A DNA stretch of 57,146 bases from Coriobacteriaceae bacterium AM48-5 (GCA_027669525.1 JAQEDJ010000010.1:1-57146), one strand, 5' to 3'; shown: positions 21,421-30,965, numbered from the stretch's first letter. Made by a program: numbers and translations. The notes: generated by a model from the sequence alone, not told the origin.

Positions 21421-22220
21421 ATGGGACTTTTCACTGGCAAGACCGTGATTATCACCGGCGGCGGCAAGGCTACGCTTAAGGACGGCTCCGCTGGCTCCAT
21501 CGGCTACGGCATCGATATCGCTTTTGCCAAGGAGGGCGCAAACCTCGTCATTACCGGCCGCAACGTCGCCAAGCTCGAGGCTGCCAAGGAGTCTCTCGAG
21601 GCGGGGTACGGCGTTAAGGTTCTGCCTGTTCAGGCCGATGTCTCGGCTGGTCAGGACAACGAAGCCGTCGTCCAGAACGTCATCGACAAAGCGATTGAGG
21701 AGTTCGGTCGCATCGACGCCGTCGTCAACAACGCTCAGGCCAGCGCCTCGGGCGTGACCATTGCCGATCACACCATGGACCAGTTTGACCTGGCCATTTA
21801 CTCTGGCCTGTATGCCACCTACCTGTACATGCAGAAGGCCTATCCGCACCTGAAGGAGACCAAGGGCTCCGTGGTCAACTTTGCTTCGGGCGCCGGCCTG
21901 TTTGGCAACTACGGCCAGTGCAGCTATGCCGCTGCCAAGGAGGGCATCCGCGGCCTGACTCGCGTCGCCGCCAACGAGTGGGGCAAGGACGGCATCAACG
22001 TCAACATCGTTTGCCCGCTTGCCTGGACTGCTGCGCTCGAGAACTTCCAGGATGCCTATCCCGAGGCGTTCAAGGCCAACGTCCACATGCCGCCGGCGGC
22101 CACTACGGCGACGTCGAGAAGGAGATCGGCCGCGTGGTCGTTCAGCTCTGCGGCCCCGACTTTAAGTACATGAACGGCGAGACCGTCACCCTCGAGGGCG
22201 GCATGGGCCAGCGTCCGTAG
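21421..22220 (+). CDS. Short-chain dehydrogenase/reductase (SDR), substrate unknown
   Basis: This NAD(P)-dependent oxidoreductase of about 265 residues has a Rossmann fold. Visible motifs are the N-terminal TVIITGGG..., VVNNAQAS (the NNAG position, with Gln for Gly), a catalytic Ser in VVNFASGAG, YAAAK (the YxxxK catalytic pair) and NIVCPLAW after it. The glycine-rich cofactor loop is unusually long, with about 12 extra residues (KATLKDGSAGS) before IGYGIDIA. A one-base loss at about 22098 (GGG read as GG) hides the C-terminus, which otherwise continues PPAGHYGDVEKEIGRVV and ends EGGMGQRP. Gut Coriobacteriia use many SDRs on steroids and bile acids, but nothing here fixes the substrate. Confidence 0.85.
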
Positions 22221-22221
22221 G

Positions 22222-22394
22222 GTTACGCGGTTTTACCAAACCGCGTAACGGCTCGACGCTGCGCGGTCGCCAGAGCGACAACTTGTCATTCAAAGAGGAC
22301 GGCATGACCAGAAGGTCTATGCCGCCCTCTTTTCATGCCAATTTGTTCGCTCTGGCGACCGCTCGCTGACATTTCCAAGACATCGGCGTTGCCA
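22222..22394. repeat. Structured intergenic repeat, copy 2
   Basis: It starts one base after the SDR stop. Hairpin 1: GTTACGCGGTTT (22222-22233) with its complement at 22238-22249. Hairpin 2: a perfect 16-bp stem, 22263-22278 with 22347-22362; inside it, the GACC-AGAA-GGTC hairpin is conserved. The sequence after the stem (CGCTGAC, ATCGGCGT) also matches copy 1. Confidence 0.85.
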
Positions 22395-22467
22395 AAACAT
22401 CGGCGTTGGCGTGGCTGGTAAATAGCTCCACTCATTGGGGACGTACTTAAATGAGTACCCGCCGCAT

Positions 22468-22531
22468 GAGAGTGGATAATCTCCCGTTTTTGGTTTGTGT
22501 TTCGGGCCAAAGTGGGAGATTATCCACTCTC
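22468..22531. repeat. Perfect 18-bp palindrome upstream of tgt
   Basis: GAGAGTGGATAATCTCCC (22468-22485) pairs perfectly with 22514-22531 around a 28-nt loop. A half-unit related to the 32631 repeat (TCATTGGGGACGTACTTAAA) lies just before it at 22434-22453. Confidence 0.85.
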
Positions 22532-22661
22532 GTGAGGTAAGCGTCCGAAAATCCACGCTCGTTTGCTGCCCCCTTTGCGCCAGTTTCTGTCGAGTCGGTG
22601 CTTCTTGCGGGTTGCCCGTATAATGGTTTGCGTATGAGCCGCAACCAAGGAGTTCCAGTTT

Positions 22662-23801
<1,140 letters not shown>

Positions 23802-23950
23802 GAGCGGCGCGGGCGCTTGCAGAGCGCGGGCAACGGCAAGGGGCGAGCGCCGGCCGGTCATCACGTTCGCTAACACTGTCTGCGCGACCGATGACCGATA
23901 GCTTGCAAGCACTTGATGCATCGTGGGTACCATACCGAATAGTTGATGTT

Positions 23951-23999
23951 CGGGCGGATGTTTGGCGCATGGCGTCGACCCCGCCCGTTTTTCTTTTTC
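23951..23999 (+). terminator. Terminator after tgt
   Basis: CGGGCGG (23951-23957) pairs with CCGCCCG (23981-23987), followed by two T-runs. The 150 bases between the tgt stop and this hairpin are GC-rich, with no recognisable feature. Confidence 0.75.
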
Positions 24000-24015
24000 T
24001 CGATAGGAGTATCCC

Positions 24016-24774
24016 ATGATTAAGAATGAGAACGTCGAGGGCGAGCCAGCCTACGACGAGACGTACCGCCGCGGCCCCGTGGTCATGCGCGGTCCCATGA
24101 TTCCCAAGGACAACACCTACGCCAACCTGCTGGCGCCCGAGGACTCGACCGACTGGCTGCATGCTGATCCGTGGCGCGTGCTGCGCATCCAGGCAGAGTT
24201 TGTCGATGGTTTTGGCGCGCTTGCCGAGCTTGGTCCTGCGGTGACCATCTTCGGTAGCGCCCGCACGCCCAAGACCGATCCGCTCTACAAGGCGGCGCGT
24301 ACCGTCGGACGCAAGATCGCGCAACGTGGCGTGGCGGTCATCACCGGCGGCGGCCCCGGCATCATGGAAGCGGCCAACAGGGGAGCGGCAAGTGTCAACG
24401 GCAAGTCGGTCGGCTTGGGTATCGAGCTGCCGCACGAGCACGGGCTCAACAAATACGTGAACCTTGGCATGGACTTCCGTTACTTCTTTGTGCGCAAGAC
24501 CATGTTCGTCAAATACAGCTCGGGCGCCATCGTGTTTCCTGGTGGCTTTGGTACGCTCGACGAGATGTTCGAGGTGCTCACGCTGGTACAGACGCACAAG
24601 GTCAAGCGCATGCCGCTCGTTTTGGTGGGAACCGAGTACTGGCAGGGCCTGTTCGACTGGCTCAACGGCCCGGTGATGGACGCCGGTATGATTAGCCCGC
24701 TCGATCCGGAGCTGGTGCACATCACTGACGACTTCAACGAGGCCGTCGACATTGCGCTCGGCGGGTTGATGTAG
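24016..24774 (+). CDS. LOG-family protein (TIGR00730), possible nucleoside-5'-monophosphate phosphoribohydrolase
   Basis: The protein has 252 residues with a Rossmann-like fold and the LOG signature PGGFGTLDEMFE, plus VTIFGSAR, VITGGGPGIMEAANRGA and a conserved Arg-Lys pair (FFVRKTMFVKYS). LOG enzymes remove ribose-5-phosphate from nucleotide monophosphates, including cytokinin precursors in some organisms. Start ATG 24016 follows GATAGGAG. A biosynthetic role in bacteria is often unclear, so I give the family function only. Confidence 0.92.
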   Translation: MIKNENVEGEPAYDETYRRGPVVMRGPMIPKDNTYANLLAPEDSTDWLHADPWRVLRIQAEFVDGFGALAELGPAVTIFGSARTPKTDPLYKAARTVGRKIAQRGVAVITGGGPGIMEAANRGAASVNGKSVGLGIELPHEHGLNKYVNLGMDFRYFFVRKTMFVKYSSGAIVFPGGFGTLDEMFEVLTLVQTHKVKRMPLVLVGTEYWQGLFDWLNGPVMDAGMISPLDPELVHITDDFNEAVDIALGGLM

Positions 24775-24826
24775 AGCAATCGTGCCCACAGCGACATGAA
24801 TATGCATGGCAATCTGATGCTATCTA

Positions 24827-24862
24827 ACGTCAGGTTGACATTTATATTGGGTATACTGACGT
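24827..24862 (+). promoter_or_regulatory. Candidate toxin-antitoxin operator/promoter
   Basis: Inverted ACGTCAG (24827-24833) and CTGACGT (24856-24862) flank an AT-rich segment containing TTGACA and TATACT. The TTGACA-TATACT spacing (11 bp) is too short for one promoter, so the exact -35 is unclear. Autorepression through such a palindrome is usual for RelB/DinJ antitoxins. Confidence 0.5.
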
Positions 24863-24888
24863 AAAAGACGAGGGCGAGGAGGTCGCGT

Positions 24889-25188
24889 ATGTCTACTGCA
24901 ACGGTTAAGCCTACGACGGTTCGCATCGAAGAGGGGCTCAAGGAGCAGGCGACTGAGTTCTTGGATTCGGTCGGCCTCAGCCTCAATTCCTATCTCAATC
25001 TTGCCGTTCGGCAGCTTGTAAATCAGCGAAAGATTCCTTTTGAGATTGTAGGAAGGGCGGAGGTGCCTAACGAGGCGACGAGGCGTGCCATGGTGATCGC
25101 CGAGGCTCATGAGTTGGGGATTTTGCCGGACGATAGCCCGTCATTCAACAACGCTGATGAGCTTATGACATTCCTCGATGAGGAATAG
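24889..25188 (+). CDS. RelB/DinJ-family antitoxin
   Basis: This 99-residue antitoxin has an N-terminal ribbon-helix-helix segment (TTVRIEEGLKEQATEFLDSVG, SLNSYLNLAVRQ), the part expected to bind its own operator, and an acidic C-terminus that would wrap the toxin (ADELMTFLDEE). A good ribosome-binding site (GAGGAGG) precedes ATG 24889. The toxin gene starts two bases after its stop, and the antitoxin's last codons (GAGGAA) serve as the toxin's ribosome-binding site, so the two are translationally coupled. Confidence 0.93.
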   Translation: MSTATVKPTTVRIEEGLKEQATEFLDSVGLSLNSYLNLAVRQLVNQRKIPFEIVGRAEVPNEATRRAMVIAEAHELGILPDDSPSFNNADELMTFLDEE

Positions 25189-25190
25189 CG

Positions 25191-25538
25191 ATGTTCGAGA
25201 TTAAAGTCGAGGCTCAATTTAAGGCGGACTACAAACGAACGATGCGCATGCATCCGCAGCTAAAGAGTGAGTTTAAGGCGGCAGTCGCAGAGCTTGCAGC
25301 TCACGGCTTGCTTCCCGCGGAATATGGCGCCCATGAGCTTTCAAACCCGGGCGGAAACTACAACGGCCACATCGATTTCCACCTATCCGATGGCTTGGTC
25401 GACGTGGTCGTTCTCTACTTACCGCATAAGACTAATCCTGTGATCCGGCTGGTCAGAATGGGCTCGCATGAGGAGCTGTTCCAGGGCCCGCAGGCTGATT
25501 GCCGATTTCTAAGTTGCGGTGGAATAGGGATTGATTGA
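25191..25538 (+). CDS. YafQ/RelE-family mRNA interferase toxin with repeat-derived C-terminus
   Basis: YafQ-type toxins cut mRNA in the ribosomal A site. The 115-residue product has the RelE fold core (FKADYKRTMRMHP; LKSEFKAAVAELAAHG) and the YafQ-type residues: His in GHIDFHLSDG, the LVDVVVLY strand, and SHEELF near the end, where family members normally stop. About 20 further residues (QGPQADCRFLSCGGIGID) follow, and the last part is encoded by the left arm of the palindrome at 25512-25578. This suggests that insertion of the repeat removed the original stop. Confidence 0.9.
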   Translation: MFEIKVEAQFKADYKRTMRMHPQLKSEFKAAVAELAAHGLLPAEYGAHELSNPGGNYNGHIDFHLSDGLVDVVVLYLPHKTNPVIRLVRMGSHEELFQGPQADCRFLSCGGIGID

Positions 25539-25578
25539 CGGCTAATAAGTCAAAAACAGTCCCTATTTAACCGCAACT
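25512..25578. repeat. 19-bp palindrome with 29-nt loop, at the toxin/primase-helicase junction
   Basis: AGTTGCGGTGGAATAGGGA (25512-25530) pairs with 25560-25578 (17 of 19). It has the same loop length and outer stem as the 19253-19317 palindrome. The toxin stop (25536-25538) lies in the loop, and the last codons and TAG of the facing primase-helicase gene lie in the right arm. Confidence 0.85.
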
Positions 25579-28574
25579 GCTGGGGGTACCCCGTTCGTCG
25601 CCGCGGCCTCCGGTTCCACTTTTCGCTGAATTTCGCTCAAAAGCTCGGCTGCGACTTCGCTGCTTTTGAAACGAATGCTGCAGTCTTCTTTCTTTGGGAA
25701 AGCCAGCAACGGAATAGCTCCGTACCAGACAGTTTCCTCGTCAATCACTGATGCGCACAGGCGTCCTTCGGCTTTGATGAGATAGTTGACGTTCATCTCG
25801 GCAAAAATCGCTTTCACGTCATCGCGTGGAGTTGAAGCAATAGAAATCTCAAGGGCAATTCCACGGGTAGCGGCATCCGCGAGTGCAGCGGCGAGCTTTT
25901 CAAGGCATGCGGCGGACGCGTAGGGTGCGGCAATAAAAATGCTTTTCGATGCGTTCTCGATGTCATTCGCTAAAGCCTCCACGGCTCTTGCCGACCTAAC
26001 GAGGATATTTCGATCGTCCTGTCTGTTGTCGTTTGCCGCAAAGACTTTATATCCCAGCTTGGCGTAGGTCTTGAGCCTCTTTTGGTACATGCGCGCGAAC
26101 ATGGGTATCGACAGGTCAACATAGTCGAATATCTCAACCCGCTGTTTGCCCTCGTGGCTTCTGTGTAGCCTACCTGCCTGCTGCGTTATGCTGCCGTCCC
26201 AAGATATTGGAGTGGCAATGAGCAAAGTGTCAAGGTAAGACAGGTCGAAGCCCTCGCCCAGAAGACTTTCAGTTGCGACGATGATTCGATGCTCATGCTC
26301 AAAGCTGGGAAGACTCTTCAGTATTGCTTTTCTTTCTTTGGCGTCGATTTCTCCGGTTAAGAGTATGGGTTCGTGTCCACGGCTTTGAAGTAGCCTGCAT
26401 AGCTCTTCGGCATGCTTTTTTCTTTTAGATAGCACAAGCGGATGCCGGCCGTTTGATGCGGCCTCGAGGGCGTCCTCGATAATTGCTTCGTTTCTCGCGG
26501 CGTGTACACACAGGAGATCGAGAATTTGGTTAAAGGATGCTCCTGGTTCGTAGGTGGGTAATCGAATTCCGGTGAAACGCGGTCTAACAATGCGCTGAAT
26601 CCCCTGCTGGATTGCTTGCGTTTTTGGATCGACGACATAGCGAACCGGGCCGCAGAGCATCGAGAGTGCCCGCGTGAGTCCGTCCGAACGCTCGGGCGTT
26701 GCGGAAAGGCCATATACATATTTGGCAGGAGCGGACTTGAGGACAAGCTCAAGCTGTGGCGCGGCCGCATGGTGGCATTCGTCACAGATGATGAGACTGT
26801 AATCGCGAACAAACTCCTTGGCTAATGACTCGCCGGTTTGGGGATCCTTGCCGGATAGCGACTGGAATGAAGCAATGTCGATGAGACGGCTTATGGCGGT
26901 CTTGCCTCCTCCGATTTGCCCAATGAGCGGAGGCTGTCTTTTGCTGATTCGTCCCTTTGGGGTTCGGACGGGCTCTCTGTTGTCCGTGATGTCGAGAAAT
27001 CGTTCGAGTTGGGATTTCCATTGGGCAATGAGCGCAGTTTTAGGAACGATGACGAGCGTTGGAAGACCAATGGCAGCAATAAGATAAGCTCCGATGACGG
27101 TTTTGCCGAACCCCGTCGGTGCGGACATGATCCCGTCTTCATAGCCGAGCATCTGTTCAGCGACAATTTGTTGTTCAGGGCGAAGAGTCCCTTTAAATGC
27201 CATCACAATTGGATTGCTCGACTTGCGTTTGTCTGAATAGTGGGCAGAAACGCCGGCTTCTTGAAGCAGCCGCTCAAGTTGAACCTTGCAGCCTCTGGGA
27301 ATCGCGACGTAGCCATCTCTAAGTTCGCTGAGGTCTATGAACCGCGGTTTGCCGAATACCGATTGATGCATAGATTGTGCGCGGAAGAATTCTGGGTTGG
27401 CAAATGTTGCAAGCCTGCGGACTTCCATTTGAGCTGCGGGACTCAGAGATTTTTCGGGGATATAGAGCATATCGGCCTGCGTGACGGACAGCGATGACGG
27501 GAAGTCCCGCGGTGTGAGCGGGAGCCGCTTTCGCAGTCTCTGGGAATGTGGCACACCGGTGTTTGCCGCCGCAACAGCTGCTATTCCATGTGACCTATTT
27601 TCGATGCTCTCGATCAGATTTTGCACCGTCACGCGCGGGATTAACTGGATTTGCGAAAGGTAAAGCCATTGATCGGGAAAGGGCTCAAATTGCTCGTCAA
27701 CAAATACGCTGTTCCCTTTTCGCTGCGCTTTTCCTTGAAAAGGCAGCGCTATGAGATTTCCAAAGCCGCCCTCAGGAATGGTGGACTGCGCGGGCAGCAT
27801 TCGGTCAAATGCTTTGAAGGTGATTGTCTTGTTCAGTATCGCCGCTTCGGTGATAAGGCCGCTTCCAAAATCTCGTGCGGTCTTTGCGCTGACGAGCTCT
27901 AGGAAGAAAAACCAGACATGTGCGCCGTCGCCCGATCTCGATCGCTCGACTGCGACATCGATTCCGTGGCTTTTTGCGACATGTCGAATGGCATTCGTCG
28001 CTTCTTTCCAATCGGCTCCGTCAAAATCGATGACCAGGACTTTCGTGTTACTGTCTTTATCGAGCACATATTGGCCTATAACGTCTCGAAGCCTATCGTC
28101 ATTGCCTCTGAAATGGGCGATGATCGCGGCATCGCTCAACTCGGGGAAGACGCGGCTGCTGCATTCCGTGCATTTGACTCTCTGGTGGCTTGCTTTGGGG
28201 CAAATGCCTGACTTCCACTCATTTGCGTAGACGGGCGTATAGCCGATTCCTCCGTCTTTTCTGCGGTACCCATGAGCGTAGACATCTTTGCGGCCAGAAA
28301 AGAGATTGCGGAAGAACTCGAGTTTGTCGCGCGCTGGGCTCGCACTGGTGACGATACCCTCGACCTGCGCCCGTCTATCGAAAGATGTGCCAGCTTTCTC
28401 CCATTCTTCCAGCGTTGTATAACGGATGTCTGGACCGTTGCCGCAGATGACGATTTGGCTGTGCGGCTCCGATACATGGGCGACGGTTTTCTTGAATTGG
28501 AATAGCGTACCCCCGATGAGGGCGTATTGATGCGTGACGGTGCTCATGTAAATGCCGTTCTTGTCGGAGTTCAT
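25563..28574 (-). CDS. TOTE-type conflict-system protein: archaeo-eukaryotic primase domain, SF2 helicase and PLD-like C-terminus
   Basis: The protein has 1003 residues. Residues about 120-160 carry a zinc-knuckle-like C125...H130, C135-x2-C138. Residues about 160-310 match an archaeo-eukaryotic primase: VLVIDFDG (D183, D185), SRSGDGAHVWFFF (H219) and GNLIALPFQG. Residues about 465-640 are helicase core 1: SAPTGFGKT (484-492), ICDECHH (D598-E599) and LSATPERSDG. Residues about 690-845 are core 2, with TESLLGEGFD and QQAGRLHRS. Residues about 870-990 resemble a phospholipase D fold (SIFIAAPYAS) without an obvious HKD motif. This domain order is known for TOTE conflict-system proteins, thought to defend against mobile DNA. 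The gene is AT-richer than its neighbours. M1 or M10 could be the start. Confidence 0.85.
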   Translation of the reverse strand: MNSDKNGIYMSTVTHQYALIGGTLFQFKKTVAHVSEPHSQIVICGNGPDIRYTTLEEWEKAGTSFDRRAQVEGIVTSASPARDKLEFFRNLFSGRKDVYAHGYRRKDGGIGYTPVYANEWKSGICPKASHQRVKCTECSSRVFPELSDAAIIAHFRGNDDRLRDVIGQYVLDKDSNTKVLVIDFDGADWKEATNAIRHVAKSHGIDVAVERSRSGDGAHVWFFFLELVSAKTARDFGSGLITEAAILNKTITFKAFDRMLPAQSTIPEGGFGNLIALPFQGKAQRKGNSVFVDEQFEPFPDQWLYLSQIQLIPRVTVQNLIESIENRSHGIAAVAAANTGVPHSQRLRKRLPLTPRDFPSSLSVTQADMLYIPEKSLSPAAQMEVRRLATFANPEFFRAQSMHQSVFGKPRFIDLSELRDGYVAIPRGCKVQLERLLQEAGVSAHYSDKRKSSNPIVMAFKGTLRPEQQIVAEQMLGYEDGIMSAPTGFGKTVIGAYLIAAIGLPTLVIVPKTALIAQWKSQLERFLDITDNREPVRTPKGRISKRQPPLIGQIGGGKTAISRLIDIASFQSLSGKDPQTGESLAKEFVRDYSLIICDECHHAAAPQLELVLKSAPAKYVYGLSATPERSDGLTRALSMLCGPVRYVVDPKTQAIQQGIQRIVRPRFTGIRLPTYEPGASFNQILDLLCVHAARNEAIIEDALEAASNGRHPLVLSKRKKHAEELCRLLQSRGHEPILLTGEIDAKERKAILKSLPSFEHEHRIIVATESLLGEGFDLSYLDTLLIATPISWDGSITQQAGRLHRSHEGKQRVEIFDYVDLSIPMFARMYQKRLKTYAKLGYKVFAANDNRQDDRNILVRSARAVEALANDIENASKSIFIAAPYASAACLEKLAAALADAATRGIALEISIASTPRDDVKAIFAEMNVNYLIKAEGRLCASVIDEETVWYGAIPLLAFPKKEDCSIRFKSSEVAAELLSEIQRKVEPEAAATNGVPPAVAVK

Positions 28575-28755
28575 TGAAATGAGGGTACGTTATTTTGATT
28601 TTTAAGGGACTCGACTCTGATTTTGGTTCGGTGATAGCGGAGTACAGCTCCGTGAGTGGTGTTTGGCTGATGTCAAAATGTGCGGTAGCTGTTGCTGAAT
28701 GGGTTTTGGCGGCCATGAGGTGGGCTGGAGGCGCAGGAAACTATCCTCGAATAGA

Positions 28756-28983
28756 CCCTGTGGGCAAAAAATGGCAAATATGAGTACTGTGGTTTGAGCG
28801 GTAACATATCATCTGGAAAGTATTTAAGACCAATCGATTCGGATTGGATATAATCAACCCTCTAAACATGGCGATTCGGGACTTTATGACGCTCGGAATT
28901 GGCGGAAGATGGCAAATTCAGCCAGATTTCGCTGTTACTAAACTGGTAACAGTACTCATATTTGCCATTTTTTGCCCAGAGGG
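28756..28983. repeat. 228-bp element with 35-bp terminal inverted repeats
   Basis: The arms 28756-28790 and 28949-28983 are complementary over 35 bp with one mismatch (core AAAAAATGGCAAATATGAG). Weaker complementarity (GTAACA, ATCTGG) continues inward. No convincing ORF lies inside. It sits 182 bp upstream of the primase-helicase gene and looks like a MITE or another small mobile or structural element. The remaining gap sequence to 29265 contains a short G/C hairpin-like stretch (about 29080-29160) and nothing else I can name. Confidence 0.8.
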
Positions 28984-29265
28984 TATCGCAAGGGGGTTGG
29001 ACAAAGCATCGATCGCCGCCAATTTCTCGATTGGCTGGTTGGGCGGCAATGAAGTTGCGGCGTAATGGGAAGCGTTTCGCGGCCTTTTGGCTAAAACGGC
29101 CCCTTTTCCGCCGCGACTCCTAAAAAGACGCCGGCGCGCCTTGAGTTGCGGCGCGTCGGCGTGATGGCTTTGTTGTGGCTGGGTGTACTTCGGTTGTTCG
29201 ACGGCTTTGGCATGTCCGATCTTGCCAGGCAAGCCTTTGTTACCGTTTAACGTTTGCCCAGATAA

Positions 29266-29302
29266 AACCTGCCAAAATAAACCTGTCCCTAATTGGCAGG
29301 TT
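29266..29302. repeat. CTGTCCC-loop palindrome at the degV 3' end
   Basis: AACCTGCCAA (29266-29275) pairs with 29293-29302; the 17-nt loop contains CCTGTCCCTA. The degV stop codon (29289-29291) lies in this loop. Confidence 0.75.
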
Positions 29303-30148
29303 GGTAGCGGGGGCAGTAGCTGATGGCGATGGCATCGACGCCACGTGGGTGGCGATGGTGCAGCCGATGGGGCCGGTGCCGGCGTCCACGTAGTCCTGGC
29401 CTGCGAGCGCTTGACTGACGAGCTCCTGCTCCTCGGCGGCGCCGGTCGTGAGCACGCGCACGCTGGAGCCCGGATGCTCGGCCAAAAATGCGAGGCAATC
29501 GGCCATGGTGTTGGCGACGATGCGCTTGGCGCCGCGGCCCTTTTTGATGGCCTTGATCTCGCCCGATTTCCACTCCGGCGAAACGGCCAGGCGAATGTTG
29601 AGCATCTGCGTGAGCTGGCCGGCGAGCTTGGGTGCGCGGCCGTTCTTAACGAGGTTCTCGAGCGTGCGGGGAATCAGCAGCAGGTGGGCGTCGGGCAGCG
29701 TCGCGCGGATCTGCGCCTCGGTCTCGTTCAGGCTGCGGCCGTCCTCGCGCATGGCCAGTGCGTACTCCACCAGTAGGCCCTCGGCACCCGAGCCGGTGCG
29801 CGAGTCGATGCAGCGCACGTCGAGCTCGTGCGTTTCGGCCGTCAGGCTGGCGTTGGCATAGCAGGCGGACCACTCGCTGCACAGCGAGATAAAGATGGCG
29901 CTGTCGTGGCCGTCGGCGAGCACGCGATCAAAGAGCGCCTTGAACTCGCCGGCGCTCGGCTGCGAAGTGTGCGGCAGCTGCTCGGAGCCGGCCATGCGCG
30001 CGACGTACTCCTGGGCGGTAATTTGCACCTGGTCGAGCAGGTCCTCGCCCTCGATAATCACATGCAGCGGGATCACGTAAATGCCGAGCTCTTGGGCGCG
30101 GGCGGGGGAGATGTCCGACGTGGAGTCGGTTATGATGGCAAAAGACAT
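29289..30148 (-). CDS. DegV-family fatty-acid-binding protein
   Basis: The protein has about 286 residues, starting MSFAIITDSTSDISPA at ATG 30148 with AAAGG upstream. DegV motifs: ITDSTSD, PHTSQPSAGEFKALF, CIDSRTGSGAEGLLV and, after repair, VDAIAISYCPRYQPAN at the end. A one-base loss at about 29341 (minus-strand GTGGGCGTC read as GTGGCGTC) otherwise replaces the true C-terminus with an unrelated tail. The likely role is binding of fatty acid for FakA-dependent phosphorylation, as for the family. It shares clear family motifs with the 10635 DegV but is divergent, so the two probably bind different lipids. Confidence 0.9.
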
Positions 30149-30304
30149 AATTGCACCTTTCGTTGGGGCGCCTGCGCGCCGCCTTCTGAGAGCAAAGTGC
30201 GACAAGTATAGTTGAGTCGTTCCACATTACTAGGTTCAATTGTTGAATAGTCAACAGTTTGAAGTGTCGGTGTGGAAATCGTCAACTGGGGAAGAGGAAT
30301 GCCG

Positions 30305-30965
30305 ATGGAGGCGCTGGAGATATGCAAGCGGCCGGTCGTGCTGTTCGATTTTGACGGCACGGTGGCCGATACGGGCCGGGCGGTGATGACCTCGACGCGC
30401 AAGACGCTGGCTGCGCGCGGGTTTTCGGAGGCGCAGATGGGTGACCTGCGCTGCATGATCGGGCCGCCCTGTGGAAGAGCTTTCACGACTTTTACGGCTT
30501 TACGCGCGAGGAGTCGCTTGTGGTGGCCGACGAGTACCGCGCTTTTTTTGATGAGCTGGGACCGGAGGAGTATCCCGTGTTCGCTGGGGTCCCCGAGTTG
30601 CTGGATGGGTTGGCCGCCCGGGGCAAGCGTATGGCCGTGGCGACGTCGCGCATGGAGGCAAAGTGCATCGACATGGTACGTGAGCTCGGGCTTTCTCAGT
30701 TTGAAGCGGTGGTTGGCATGAATCCGCCTCAGGGCGCGAGACCAAGGCCGATTCGGTCCGCGATGCCCTGGCAGAGCTCGGCGCGACTGCCGACGAGGCC
30801 GTGATGATCGGCGATCGCTTTAACGACGTCGAGGGCGCGCACGCGATGAGCGTGCCGTGCATTGGTATCTATTCGGGCGCGGCGGCGCCGGGCGAGCACG
30901 AGGCGGCGGGTGCCGATGCAGTGGTGCACTCGGTGGCCGAGCTTGCTAAACTTTTCGCTATATAA
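30305..30965 (+). CDS. HAD-family phosphatase (phosphoglycolate phosphatase-like)
   Basis: The protein has about 220 residues and is a haloacid-dehalogenase-type hydrolase. The catalytic motif VVLFDFDGTVADTG is close to the N-terminus, with motif II around MAVATSR and motif III/IV at ADSVRDALAEL and VMIGDRFNDVEGA. The cap region is of the PGP/Gph helical type. Two one-base losses occur, at 30467-30469 (CCCC read as CCC) and 30735 (GGCCGC read as GGCGC); repair gives one continuous protein. ATG 30305 has GAGG seven bases upstream; ATG 30299 is in frame. The substrate is not evident. Confidence 0.88.

Noticed and set aside
24835..24857. TTGACA and TATACT as one sigma-70 promoter for the TA operon
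   Set aside because: The spacing is 11 bp, too short for a functional pair; only the operator palindrome is kept as a candidate.
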